Origin: Temnothorax longispinosus
Lineage: Eukaryota; Arthropoda; Insecta; Hymenoptera; Formicidae
Assembly: GCF_030848805.1 (NCBI RefSeq)
Contig: NC_092369.1
Location: 6,152,661-6,216,660, forward strand
Length of the DNA: 64,000 nucleotides
Direction of reading: 5' to 3'
In this document: positions 29,301 through 41,861 of the stretch, piece by piece
Position numbering within the stretch: the first letter of the stretch is position 1
How the letters are laid out: each line of letters opens with the position of its first letter
Position numbers and translations under genes: made by a program
The notes under the pieces: generated by a model
What the model saw: only the letters and a program-made list of their open reading frames with translations
Databases searched by the model: none
Told to the model about the DNA's origin: nothing

Positions 29301-30430
29301 AATATATTTTCAGAGAAATGTCAGAATTAATTAAAGATGTTAATGTCAAGATGTATACGTGTTGATAAACGCGAAAAAAATGATCGAATCAAATAAATTG
29401 GCTTCTTTACTAGTTTTATCCTATTTCGTTATCTCCCGCGATTAGTATCTTTTCGAGTCTGATTGCTTAATGAGTGTTCTAACAGCGGAAAAATTTTTCT
29501 GTAGTATTAATTAATTAAACGATAAGATCTGACCTCTTATACAAATTTGATTACGCGGCAGCATTGATCGATGCTATAATTTTCACACTTTAGAAATGTT
29601 ATAATACAATTAAATCGCTTTTAAATCGTAAAAAAAAGATACTTGCGTGATAGGAATGTTTGAGACAAACGAACGTTGAGCTGCTGCTGCATCATGATCG
29701 GTATTGCGGACACGATCCCCAATTTCCATAGTCTCGACCCACGAATTATCCGCGCGAATTCAAGCGGGTTTAGTCCGAAAAGCGTCTGGACGTTTTGAGG
29801 TCGATAACCCGCAAAAGCAACGAGTATTTTTGTCATTGCGCATTAACGCACTCTCGCCCACGTGGGCGGGACGAGCAAAAAGCTCGCTAAAAATTTGATG
29901 AAATAAACTTCGCACTACGTAAATATTGTTTCAAAAACTAGACACGTTTGTTATCATTTCATTAAGTAATGGCACGTTGTTATACATATTTTCTGCGGAC
30001 AATTATTTAAACATACATCTATAAATAATAACAGGAATAATAAAGGAAATAATCGTTGACAACTTTTGAATTAATTTTTCTTAATAATAAAATTATTATA
30101 TTATCAATTTTTTAATTTTATTACAAGTCACACATTAAAAAATAATTTTAAAAGATATTTTAAATAAGTCAAGTGCTATTTGTTTGATTTTCAAAAATTT
30201 TGTTTTAATTTAAGATTTAATTTTGTCAAGTTGAAAATATTGGAAATTTAGTTCTGAAAAGTGATGGGATTTAATCAAAATATGATTGCATTATTGGGAA
30301 ATGCTTTAAAACGTAACATTAATTAGCATTGTTAATATTCATTACAGTATTCAAATAATATTTAATATAATAATAATTGTAAAGAAAACTTCTCAAGAGC
30401 TAACACATCAAACCAATCTCTCTTATCTTC

Positions 30431-30544
30431 TTTCTAGATAAAATTACATCACATCAATTGGCGCCAAGGTACTGATATATTCCTCTCTAGATATATTCTA
30501 CATAAAACTACCTCATGTCACTTAACGCCAAAGATACTGATATC
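30431..30544 (+). repeat. Imperfect direct duplication
   Basis: Two diverged units begin tctaga and share the order taaaa-tac-tca, aacgcc/ggcgcc and gtactgatat/gatactgatat. They span 30431-30479 and 30483-30544. Similarity is clear at the 3' parts and looser in between. Confidence 0.5.
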
Positions 30545-33500
30545 TTACACGGATAATCATACAATTATGACAGCATATTCCGAGGGAAATTACATAATGC
30601 ATCGCGAGCAAATGCACCAACTTATCACAGAAGTATGACTAATTGTTCTCAGCATTAATCGTACACGGTTTGAACTGATGCCGCATAAGTAGCAAGAAAA
30701 AAACATATAATAATAATGCAATAAATGATATTAATTGAATTACGTTTTTACACTCACGTTATTATGATATTCTCGTTAAGTAAATTAAAATAAAGAAAAT
30801 GTATGTCTAACTTTGTCAATTAATATTAATAGTAATCAATAAAACTGATAAATTGCAAGAAGTGTTAAAGATCAAAACCATAATTAATTAAATCATCTCG
30901 TTGTTAATCTTAAATAATCTAGAAGTAAAGACTCTCTTTTCTTTTTAAATGGAAATTATATCGTGCGACAAATATTCGCGCTCATATTAATCTCGAGATT
31001 ATAAACGGAAAAAAATTGCCACGCTGTTACGTAAATCTGCAATAATTTATATATACGGGATTTTTGGATACAGGAGATAATTTACAATCATGTGACACAA
31101 TTTGTAAACATTAAGATATCCTAGATTAACGTATGAAATCCTACGATCATTTCTCGCGCTACCAGCTCTTCTGTCTGCGATTTATGCGAATAAAATTTCA
31201 AAATTGTTACAGGTATTTTAAGACATCGGAGAACACCGTCGCTACATTCTTAAACGAATCTCGCATAATGCATAATTAATAAGAGAATGAAGAGAAACAG
31301 AGTTAAAAGCATCTTTACAAAAAGGCCCGAGAATATCCATTGAACAATTGACCTGATTTTGACATACACAACACAATTCTAAACTAGATTGGAATCCTGA
31401 AATGCGCTATAAACAAGATTATCGATAATCAACTTTAACGTGCAATCTCGACCATCTGCCGCTTTTAAATTAGAGTACTTCTCGGTACTACCGTGCGTAA
31501 AGGTGAAATCAATAACCCCGCGTGAGTGATAGCAAATGCTGAGAAAAAACTGGGATGATTACGATCCTTTGATATTATACGTTAAATGATGTTAATGTTG
31601 ATTGGCAATTACATCACTTCAGCGTTCTACAGAGCTAAATACATTCATTAATCGTTTGTAATTGTTACATGATTTCACTCGACATCTTGATAAAGGCTTG
31701 CACTTGCAACTCAGCGCCGTAATAAAACAACGGCTGCGAGCGTCCCGAGGCATCCGCGTCGACAAAAGAGCCCCGTAAATCTCGCGTCATCGCGTCGCCG
31801 TGGATTTAAAACCGGTTGGGGGGGCCTGCTATATAACCAACTATAACTCACGAGTTTTATCACGATTTTCGTCGGTCATAATGCACACTGTCGCAGCTAT
31901 CGAAGTGCATTCGATTGCGCCAATTATTATATTTCTGTGCGGACTATTGCTGTCAAAGATGGTTTTCGCGAGAGAAACGGCGCCCTGTTTTTCTTAAATT
32001 TACATCCGGTTTCAATTCGATAACCCCCTTAAAATTATGAAGCCGTTTATTGTATCGGAATTTTAATTAACACACAAATTTGCATTATACAACATTATAT
32101 AATTTTAGTTTTGCATAAATAGTTTTGTTACTGCCATTGTATTTTCGTATATTTAATATATGCATAGAAAACGTCATTACATATGTTCATTGCGGACATT
32201 TTACTTATACAACATTAATTTAAATACTCTGCGCAAAAGAAATGAAAAGATCACGAGATAAAGATAAATCCTGATTTCTAATTAATAATTGCGTGATCGC
32301 AATTATCTCATTTGTGCAATAATGAAAGTAACATCCTAATGGAATGAAGCGAATTCTGCTGCTCTCGCAGGTATACTCTAGTCGCATGAATTAAAATGAA
32401 AGTTTCCATGCGTGGCACGCAGCCGGTTTGCCGGAGACGGCGAGTACTATTTTGAATTCAAGGACCAAGGTACATTGCCTTCCGCGGATCAGTGCCGCGA
32501 TAAAGTATCAACGAATTTCAGCCGCTATCGCACGCCTTTGAACGCCCCGGTATTGCGGAATTAACGGCGCGTATCCGTGAGAATACGTCACTTTTAACGC
32601 CTATTATTCTCAGCCCCGGGTATATTCGCGTGATACGAGGCAGGAGGCAGCCTCGTCGATCCCTCGGAATAATACCTCGGGCAACTTTGCATTTCGCTGT
32701 GCAAGAAGGACTCTACTTATTACGATCGGCACACGTCGCCGAAGTTTTTACGCAATCCGGCTCTCGCGAAGCGCGCGGACGGAGCGCGTCGCGAGACGAA
32801 TCCTCGCGTTAAATTTGTAATCGCGCGCAATTACCCTTTCGACCGCGCAGTTCGTTACACAGAATTATAAACTAATTATACTTTCATGCCGCTTTCATAC
32901 GTACAGCCGAACGTCAGCGTATTCCCCCGGTGTATTTCTTGATGAAAGGTCTCGCGCCTAAACGTTCACTTTCTCAAACCGTGTATCAAGTGTGCCGATT
33001 GTAGCCTACATAACTCGCAGTTACATATACGGTATCAATGCGTGTAATATATACGTATAAACGATATATGTACGGTAACAAAATGCACGTATCGGCATTG
33101 CCAAAAGGAATGGAAGCATTCGTGCACGAAATGAGATAATTTACACATTTCTGTATGTAATTACAGCTCGTAATTAATCTCGTACACGACGCGCAAAATT
33201 AGTTATGCGATTATCGCATAATCCTGTTCTAGAACAGTTACTTTTTATATTCAAATTAGAATATCTCGGTCATATCCATTTCAGAAAATATAATTCTTAA
33301 GCAAAGACATTTCTTTAACGAAACGCTCTAAATTTTACAGAGAATTTTTTATTCTTTTTTAAATCCACGATTTTATATCGTCACTTACTTTTATGATTTC
33401 CAGAACAGTTGAAATATGGGCTCTAATAAAATCTCGTGAAATTCTTACGAACTATTGGAAACTGCGGTTCTTCACTCGCTCATCAAAAATGTAGCGGATC

Positions 33501-36500
33501 ATCTTAATAGATCATAAGAGAATCACTCGCAGTCTTCCGGCGGAATTCCAGTACGCCTTCTTAACGGCAATATTAAAATTCTACGCGCTGAATATTTCAG
33601 AAATCGATTTAACGTTTTGCTAAAAGAGAAACTTTCGATATATGTTCTTCCGTTTAATTAGTTTTTAGACAAATTACGTTTCTAGACGTTCTGATATTCC
33701 ATATAAATAAAATGTTTATTTGCTAAATAATCTCACAAAAAATAGAATAATATTCTAGTCAAACTACGATTTCTTTTTAACATAATTTATATCTGCACTT
33801 AATTGCATTTTTTTTTTAAATAGGAAATTAAAAGCAAATAATGAATTTTAATTTTTCAGAGAATTTGAAGCACTTAAGAAAAAGATATCTAATAAGAATA
33901 ACAAAATCTAACAAAAAATTTCATTTTAGATTTTTCTCCACTTATCCGTCTCTCAACTATTCAATTCAATATATGTTCTTGATATTACATCTTTAATAGA
34001 AAGAAAATAAGCTGCTGCACATTATAATTACATTTTTTACTCGCAGAATAATCAGTATTTAACATAGACTTTCACAGCGGAATCTTCAATCAATTTAGAA
34101 CAGCTGAACTTTCTTGAGCAAAAACTCAATGAACGAATATCTTAATGAGAAAACGTTCTGTGGTCTGGAGCATAAGGCTTAAGCAAAAGACTAAGAACAT
34201 CTCCGTCTGGTCGTGTGAGATACGTCCCCGGAGGATTCGCTCGTCGCGAGGACGAACAATCCCGGCACTGATCGCGATTTCCCAAGCGAGGACGCCGTCG
34301 TTTGATGTTCGGGTCCGCGCGAGGGCGGAAGTTTCTGAATATCTCTTTTTTTTCCTCAGGCACGCGCGTGCGTGGGCGTCGCGCCGTGACCGTCAGGGAA
34401 CGATTTATGCACGCGAGTGAAGTCACGCGTGGCCACGAGCGGGAAACGAAATTGGAGCCGATACGCTCCGTGTGAAAAAGCAACCGAAATAAACGGGCAC
34501 GCGCGCGCGAGAACTCGCCGGCAGACCCCGAGACGAATGAGCTTCCTCGCGTACGAAACTGCAACGGGAAAGACGGGGATGATCTCAACTATCAAAGTCA
34601 GATCATCGCTGTAAAACTTAAAAAGGCAATCGAAACTGTCAAAAAAGAATATTTGAGTCAAACCGATTATTCAGAGAAATTTTTTATTAGCAAAATCATG
34701 TTGGATATTTCTCTAATTGTTCGTTTATTGTGCAAGAAACTAGAGAACGCGTGTAAAAATTTAGGAAAATGATTAGAGACATTTATTTCTACTAAAAAAT
34801 GACTAAATGTTAGCGATATACTCGTGGATAATTCAAAATGTTTCAATTTACAATTAATTTCTTATCGCATTGCTTAAAGTTAATCTTAGAAACAAAAGTT
34901 AACTTCTTCTTACTCGCCTCTTAACTCCTTTTTCATTTACTTAACTGAATTTTATGACGTCAACTTGATTTTTTCAAAATACGCGTGTTTAAAAATTGAA
35001 TACAAAATATAGGACAGGAAACAATCTGCATAAATTAACTTTTCGCATATCAAATAATTATTCCAATTAGAAGTGAATTCGCATTACGAAAACATTATTG
35101 GACATATGAAGTATTGAAACACACGCTAATTGTTTTCTTCGAAAATTGGATTCTTCATACAGTGATTTCCGTGCGCATTCTCATATGAATTCTATCTGCG
35201 ATTCCCTTGCTTCGTCACAATAAAAGAATAAACTAGCTTCAATCTTTTGAAACATATCAAATAAGTATATATGAGAAGCAAAGGAGGAATGTTAATGCCT
35301 CTCAATAAAAAAAAAACCTTCAATAAAAACAGAAGAGAGCCAATTTGTTTAAGAAGATATGTAATATAAGAAAGACTGATCTTTGACCATTCGATAAAAA
35401 GTGTCACGATATTAATTCGCCGGAAGTTCGTTCGACCGGAAGTCAACGGGTTTTCTCCGGCAGGCCCGCTGGAAATACGGAATTCGATTTACATCACGAT
35501 CGCGGCGCGGCTGATCCTCGTGTCAAGGCCGCCATGCGATTAGATTACCGGACGCGCCTCCGACGTGCGCGACAATTAAAGCGGCTACTAATTTATGGGC
35601 CACGAGCGTGTGTGCTCCACGCGTGGCGGACCTGTGTGACCCGCGGCTTCGCGGAACAACAGGGAGAAGACACTCGGTCGTCGCAGCGAAGACGTCAAGA
35701 CGCTAACGATAACAATGACATCGATTATTACGGCGATAACAATAACGTATCATCTGGCATTCTCACGAGATTGATAATAGCTATAATGACTTCGGGGAAA
35801 TACAAACACCGTTTAGGAGCGTTCTCACGTGCGTGCCTTATCAACGACGCTCTATGTAGCATGTCGTTGACGTCAAACTATGATTTGCATTCGCAACAGA
35901 AAGAGAAAGAGAGAGAGAGAGAAAGAGAGAATGTGTGAAAACAAGAAAGAGAAGGTGAGAGGAGGCGCTGTTCTTTTCTCACGTATTAAATCGCTCTAAC
36001 CAAGTGCCTCGTCAGATGGATTTAAAAGTCAGCATTACGAGCAGGCAGATTTAAATACTGCCATTACAGACGGACGGATTTCACTTTCGAGTACGCAAAC
36101 ATCTCATGACGTCGCGATTTCGATAAACGAGAACGTAACGAAGAGAAAAAAAAAGAATTAGAGAAAGTTGAAAAATCAATATCCATACGTGAATGGGACT
36201 TCACGTTGAATACAGCGTTTAATTGGCGAAAATATTAATTCGTTCAATCCGTCCGTAACGAGATTTTATTTATAAAGAATATAATTTATATGAAAGATAT
36301 AATTTCGCAATAATCGTTATTGATGTGTTCTTAGAAAATTGCGCTTTTATCGCGGACAGCGTCGTTGAAGCGAGCGCTTCCGCGTCAACCTCGACGCCCG
36401 CGCCGGGGAACAGATTGATCGCGCAATTCAGTTTTATCGCGATCACCGCGCGCGCTCGTTCCTATATATATTGGAGCACTTCCGCCACGCGGTCGTCGCG

Positions 36501-36735
36501 CACACGTTTACGTTCAATTGAGGAATACCTGACTCTTCCCCGGGTTTACCGGCGAGTCCGGCGCAAATTATTCGGACGGACGTTTTTCCGGGGAAAAACG
36601 GCGCATTCCCGGCCTCCGTCTCTCGCGAGTTTCCTCGCGGACGACGAACAAGTTTGAAAATCGTGCCCCGCGGGGGCCTGACCTAACCTCGTCGTCGCGC
36701 TGCCGCGTCGGGAATCGGGCGTAATTGCGACTCAC

Positions 36736-36876
36736 CTGCATGCTGTCGGCCGAGATGATCTCCCCGCTGAAACGGCGCGCCAGCTCGATGCTCAGCCGCG
36801 ATTTTCCGGACCCGGTGGCACCTAGGATCACCAAAATTGGCACACGCGACATCGCTACCTCGTTGCGATCGACCAT
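36736..36876 (-). CDS. TRIT1: tRNA dimethylallyltransferase, exon 1 (P-loop)
   Basis: First coding exon (47 codons) of the enzyme that transfers a dimethylallyl group to N6 of A37 in tRNAs reading UNN codons; the family acts in cytosol and mitochondria. Seen here: a hydrophobic strand (VPILVIL) leading into the P-loop GATGSGKS at residues 19-26, then ARRFSGEIISADSMQ, where the Asp of the DSMQ signature is the conserved catalytic acid of the MiaA/TRIT1 family. The exon ends in CAG followed by GTGAGT, a consensus donor, in phase 0. The start is placed at the ATG at 36876; a second in-frame ATG at 36852 (MSRV) is possible. An in-frame stop upstream, with no ATG between, excludes a longer start in this exon, so a classical long mitochondrial presequence is not visible. 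The next codons in exon 2 (VY) complete the DSMQVY motif. The assignment is very secure; the exact start is less so. Confidence 0.93.
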
Positions 36877-37007
36877 CGTAAACGCGGTACTGAGCGCATG
36901 CGCTACGCTGCCGCTCACGAGAGCGCCCGCAGCCCGCAGCCCGCACGATCCGCTGTGCACGCGTGGCGAAACGGCGGAACGCGGACCGCGCGCTAGATTT
37001 CAAAACA
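36877..37007. promoter_or_regulatory. Candidate bidirectional CpG-rich promoter
   Basis: A GC- and CpG-dense segment of 131 bp separates the TRIT1 start on the minus strand from the ATG of a candidate plus-strand first exon. No TATA box is apparent. Short shared CpG-rich spacers are a usual arrangement for divergent housekeeping gene pairs. The promoter call is inferred from position and composition; transcription starts cannot be read from the sequence. Confidence 0.5.
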
Positions 37008-37070
37008 ATGGAGAGCGAGAACGACGACGAGGAAGACGGTTCCCTTGAGTCTCTCGTCCGGGCTGCGTGC
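37008..37070 (+). CDS. Candidate first coding exon of a divergent gene
   Basis: A 21-codon open segment starting in a strong initiation context (caaaacaATGG) and ending precisely at a perfect donor, TGC followed by GTAAGT, in phase 0. The peptide is acidic (MESENDDEEDG, then SLESLVRAAC), typical of a disordered protein N-terminus. It is not recognised. It lies head to head with TRIT1. No continuing exon could be identified on the plus strand up to the right edge, so any next exon is either distant or missed. The alternative is a chance ATG and donor in a CpG island. Confidence 0.45.
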
Positions 37071-37597
37071 GTAAGTTCGTCGTAAGCGATCTGGAATTAT
37101 AACTCATAACTTCATCTGTAACTTTACGTCTTATTTATAATTTTGTATATTAAATTATGTCATAATTATGGGGATATAAAAAATAATCACACCAGAGAAT
37201 AATATGACGTCTTAAGGTTGCCTAAAAGAGTCGCCTAAAATATCGAAGGTGTTTTGTGAAATTATCAGAAATACATATATATTGTTTTTAAAATGTGTTG
37301 ATTTATTCAATGTGAAAATTTAAATTCATGAAAGTAAAAAAAATACTAGGAGAATATAATAAGCAAAGAGATGTTATTTCTTGTTAACGCATTTCCGTAA
37401 ACGCGACTTAGAAAATGAGGAATAGAATATCTTACCTGTTAGAAAGAATTTTGTATGGAAAATCTATCAATAATTAGATAAAATATATATTCTGCAACGT
37501 TTCAATATATATGTGCGAAGAAAATTTCTAAAACTTTTGTGTCCAGTTTCTCTAACTGTACTTGAAACAATGAGTCCAAAGCTTACGTAAACTTTTC

Positions 37598-37721
37598 GCA
37601 TATATCTATATATTACTTACGACTTATTCCATGTATAACTCTTTGTGCATATATCTATATATAACTCTTTTTGCATATATCTATATATTACTTACTACTT
37701 ATTCCATGTATAACTCTTTGT
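37598..37721 (+). repeat. 49-26-49 bp tandem repeat
   Basis: Three consecutive units starting gcatatatctatatat. Units at 37598-37646 and 37673-37721 are 49 bp with one mismatch. The middle unit (37647-37672) is 26 bp and lacks the central ttacttac...ccatgta part. Non-coding. Confidence 0.85.
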
Positions 37722-39253
37722 GATAGGCACGTTACGATAAGATGACGCAACGATCTCTACAAATAGCATCTACCCGTGACGTAATAAATAATTAAATCTC
37801 AGGAGGCCTTCCGCGATATGTGTGCTATATTGACAAAATAAAACCGGGACCTGCGTGAGAAATATTATCGATATGTTGAATAATATACCTATAACAATGA
37901 GCAACTTCTGCGAGACTGTTGCAAGTCGGTGTATAAATCGCGCTCAAAACTTGATCCAAAGGCTGATGCAATTTCGTGTAGGTATTTGTGACACCTGGGG
38001 CATACCCGCATACGACAGTTTGATTTTTAATAGACTTTTATTCTGCAGTATTCCAATCTTAAGCTTTCAAGGATAATGAATTCGCGGATATGACATGACC
38101 TAAGTTAATGAAATTCTAAATATAACAACTGGCATCGCCCCTTCTCCAATTTGGCTTTTGACGTGTATTATTTCACGCGTTAATGTATCTGCGAGACTAA
38201 ATTAAACATTTACATACGCGTTGACGTACAGTAATCATTTAAAAAAAAATTTTTTCAACAAATTTTTTAATTCCCTCTTCAGAAGAATTTGATCGAGCAT
38301 TTAATCTTCTAAAATCAAAATTCAAACTTTATATCTAAATATATATATTTCTATATTTAATGATAAGAAATTTTGTTTAAAAGAATCTCAACTTAAGTAA
38401 AACGAATAAGATTTTATGTATTATCTATTTACACATCTTTGACATCTAAATTAATAAAGTTTGAAGAGCTTTTGTTGTCTTAACATTTTCAAGAAAATCG
38501 ATATCGTGTTGAAGAAATGTATCACTTACCTTATGATATGATACGGAAGTCGGCCATTCCGCTCATATAGACGTGAGAACTCCCCTCATTATTCGTAATA
38601 AATCTATGCTAAACAAAGCGGTGTTTATCGTTCTATATACGTTCGAATGATTACATTTGAAACTAGCAAAGGCGGAATCACGTGCGAAACGATGCAAACA
38701 ACTGGATATTCGTGTGTGGTGCAATCCATGTGTGCGCATCCCGACACGTGTGTCGAATCCAACGAACGTCATTCTCGAGTTAAATGATTGCGCGATTCAA
38801 AGCCTACATTTCACTAGACTCGCGGAAATATCAATGGCGCCAATGATACTCATTTCCATCAATGAATAGTGCAAGTAGTGTAATAAGGTCTCAGTATACT
38901 TATAGTGTAAATGATGTCACTGTGTTATCGGTAAGAATTTTTTTCCAATACAATCTTCAAATAATCATTAATACGATATAGTATTTGAAATGATAAATAA
39001 AGAAATTACTAACAGCGCAAAAATATTTTTAACGAGCAATCAATTTCATTCTCTTTATCGTCTTAAATTAGCAAAAATATTATTACAGCTTTTTAAACAT
39101 AATTCTTTTTGTTTTAATCTTCTATTAACTTTTTAACATATTCTCTCACAAATGAGTATTTTACATGTAACCTGAAGCATAATAACGCAATTTTAACGTA
39201 TAATTCGCTTTATTACGTTTCACGTGAGCGAACAATGTCACGATGTGAAATTC

Positions 39254-39322
39254 ATATATGTATAATATGTAATTAATACTCCATTATATGTATTATATGT
39301 ATAATATGTAATGAATACTCAT
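39254..39322 (+). repeat. Short AT-rich tandem duplication
   Basis: Two copies of an approximately 30 bp unit (tatgtataatatgtaa, then taatactc or gaatactc), at 39254-39283 and 39293-39322. Confidence 0.6.
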
Positions 39323-40239
39323 CATTGTGTGAGAGATAGAATATTCAAATGCAGGACAGTATTTGTTCTGCGTGACACAATTATTTTCAATCCATTAAAC
39401 GGCTGTGTTAATTAAGTACTGACAAATCACATATGAAGCATGTCGACAAAGATTACATTGTGATAGCATTTTTCCATTAATTCTCGTTACTCTAATTTAC
39501 AAATAATAAAATATATTTAAAAAGCCATATTATTTATATGTCAAAATTTATCAGTGTTTTTAACTAAATAATCTTTTTCCAAAAGAATTTTATATACATA
39601 GTCTAATTATAAAAGTATTAAAGTATAAAGGTTATGTATCGTTTACACACGTATTTGTGTAAATCACGTTTTTTTATCAATTTGCTATTGCATTTGTTAA
39701 ATGAAATAATCACTTTTGATAAAAATAAACATTAAATCTCTGCCGGCATTTAAGTAATTCCTTTAATGGCGCGTTCAATATTTTTTGGCGTAAAACCAGG
39801 AGTCCATTCAAAGTTTAGATTTCATGAGAGTACCTATATATTTTTGTTTGATATCAGTAAAGCATATATATTCGCAAACAGCGCGTCATAATGACAGTAT
39901 ATAGTGAAACATTCAAGCGAGAATATCCACGATCGGTGACAGATAATTAAACGCCTAGATGAACTAAACTTTCTCTGCACCGCGTTATTGTATTCTCTAC
40001 AACAATGGCGACAATTAAATTACCATATTAATTATTGCATATATCTTGCTGTACAATGGACATAATATAGGTATAATTACGCGGTATACACGAATTTGAC
40101 GACAGTTGGCAGAAGAAAAGTCGAACATGTACGAAACGCGGTATACTCGCGAGTAGGGAGATTAATGGGTTTTTTTTCCATGATATTGCGCAAGCGTTCA
40201 CGCAAGAAGTTTACACTCGACGGACGCAACCCCGCGCTC

Positions 40240-40640
40240 GCGTTAAATTGACGATTGATAAGAACACGAATTAACGTCAGTGAAACGTGAATGCGACCGC
40301 CGTCAGCGTGTAATGCAACGCCGACGTAATTCAATGCGAGGCATAAGCTCGGTGCGAAGCGGAATGCCGACGTAATGCCGACGTAACGGAAAATGTGATG
40401 CGAATGCGACGCGCGCTTAATGAAACGCAACGTGGACGCGAAGGCGAGCGGGGTGAGGTGAATATTGGCGTTTCGATCTTTTTGTTTAACGTAATGCCGT
40501 CAACATAAGCGCAAGTGCCGAGGCCGAGTGCCATGCAAATTTGTATGCGATGTAACGTAACGTAGCGCGGCCCACACAGTGGGTGCAGTGCGAATGTAAC
40601 GCAATGTAACACAGCGCGACGAAGCGTGATGCAAACTAAT
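40240..40640. repeat. CpG-rich degenerate short-period repeat
   Basis: About 400 bp dominated by variants of aatgcgacg and gacgtaacg, for instance gccgacgtaatgccgacgta, atgcgaatgcgacgcg, and gtaacgtaacgtagcg. The period is irregular (about 6-12 nt) and the composition differs sharply from the AT-rich flanks. ORFs across it on the minus strand (up to 117 codons) reflect the repeat and are not gene candidates. Confidence 0.6.
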
Positions 40641-40911
40641 ATCTTTATTAATAGGGTCGACAAACATAACACATTATGACAAAATCACAAAATTTTATCG
40701 CAGATATAAAAAAAGTTTATTCAAAAATTATAAAATTCTTCGCGATGTTACATATATTTTCATTATAAACATTGTGAACGTACAAATGATCAAAACGAAT
40801 ATTTTCATGTCCTTTGTGTTTTCCAAATTGCTTTTCTTGTAAAAATAAGAGATTCTATCTGCATGTATGTATATCGCAGTTGTAAGATGGTCTTATATGC
40901 CATTTTGTATA
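40631..40911 (+). repeat. Duplicated unit, copy 1 (uninterrupted)
   Basis: Begins gcaaactaatatctttatta, then atagggtcgacaaacataac. The first half (to about 40740) and second half (40778-40911, starting acgtacaaatgatcaaaacg and including tgtaaaaataagagattcta) both recur in the same order and orientation at 42821 and 43285. Non-coding. Origin is unknown; it could be a transposon fragment or a local segmental duplication. Confidence 0.75.
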
Positions 40912-41148
40912 TCTTCAAAGCTATATATCGACAGCATGTACTTCTTCGCCATACAGAATTTTCTTATTGAAGCAGTAACTAATAATGTTTATTTCGGAAC
41001 ATGCAGAGACAGGTACAATGAAGAGGAGAAGAAAAACACACGGGAATTAAATGGATATATTTTATTCGTGTAAGATATTCAAAATATAAATGCATGTCAA
41101 GGAACTTGTCTGACCCTTTTCTTAAGAAAGATAACTAAACTACCACAC

Positions 41149-41390
41149 GGAGAAAAAGGATTTGCTATTATAGGGCTAACTAACATTTTTTGCTGCGAGA
41201 GCTATAATTTAGCTATAGTAGCAAAATCTTTTTGAAATTATTACTAAGTAGCGAAAGTTCAGCAAAACTTTTTGCTATTGCAACAAAAGGTTTTGCTATT
41301 ATTGCAAAATTAATAGCTCTCGCTGCAAAAAATGTTAGTTAGCCCATATTTAACGAGTAGATTTGCTATAGTACCAAATCTTTTTTCTCC
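41149..41390. mobile_element. MITE-like inverted-repeat element A
   Basis: A 242 bp segment with near-perfect inner inverted arms of 33 nt (41173-41205 and 41313-41345, one mismatch). The outer ends are also inverted: ggagaaaaaggatttg on the left and its near complement ending ttttttctcc on the right. The inside repeats the motif ttttgctat several times. There is no coding capacity, as expected of a non-autonomous DNA transposon. A target-site duplication was not evident, so the exact limits are uncertain. Confidence 0.65.
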
Positions 41391-41843
41391 ATTATTCTCC
41401 ATATTTCTAATAATAAAATCCGCATATGCGCAAATATCGTACTCGTTATCGTTACAATTTTGACGTTTAATTAACAATTTAGTTGTCACATAAGGCCGAG
41501 AGGTTTAAGGCTCCTGGCATGGTATTTCCAAATAAAAAGATATTTGCGAAAAATAACACTTTAGATCACTTCAGCACATTTGAAAAATACTCCGAGTTCT
41601 ATCCCCATTTCCCTTGACAGTTATGTAACTGTCCGAATCTCAGATTCAGTTGTGTGTAATTATTCGCAATTTGCCGGAAAAGGACGAGTCTTTTTTTAAA
41701 TTTGATATTTTTAAGTACAACACAAAAAGAATTACGTTCTATCTCTAATGTTTTTTGAAAGTGACAAAAAAGAAAAAATATTCAGACAGAATTATGCAAC
41801 AGACAAGTTTTTTTTTATATACGATTCTCGTATAAAAAGGAGA

Positions 41844-41861
41844 TGTGTGTGTGTGTGTGTG
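41844..41861. repeat. (TG)n microsatellite
   Basis: Nine TG dinucleotides in an AT-rich setting. Confidence 0.9.

Larger units (their letters stand above)
19578..36735 (-). other. TRIT1 intron 1, about 17.2 kb
   Basis: Giant first intron, from GTGAGT after exon 1 to the gcccgcag acceptor of exon 2. It is mostly AT-rich, with CpG-rich islands near 23.35-23.78, 26.1-26.55, 32.4-32.85, 34.2-34.6 and 35.45-35.75 kb. It holds a GA run near 20.19 kb, a pyrimidine-rich block near 26.2 kb, a GA run near 35.9 kb and an imperfect duplication near 30.45 kb. Open frames in the islands (up to about 188 codons near 26.1 kb) overlap one another in several frames, are low in complexity and match nothing I recognise. 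No nested gene is supported. Confidence 0.8.

Noticed and set aside
40077..40672. ORFs of 113-117 codons on the minus strand
   Set aside because: They lie across the CpG-rich quasi-repeat and reflect its periodicity.
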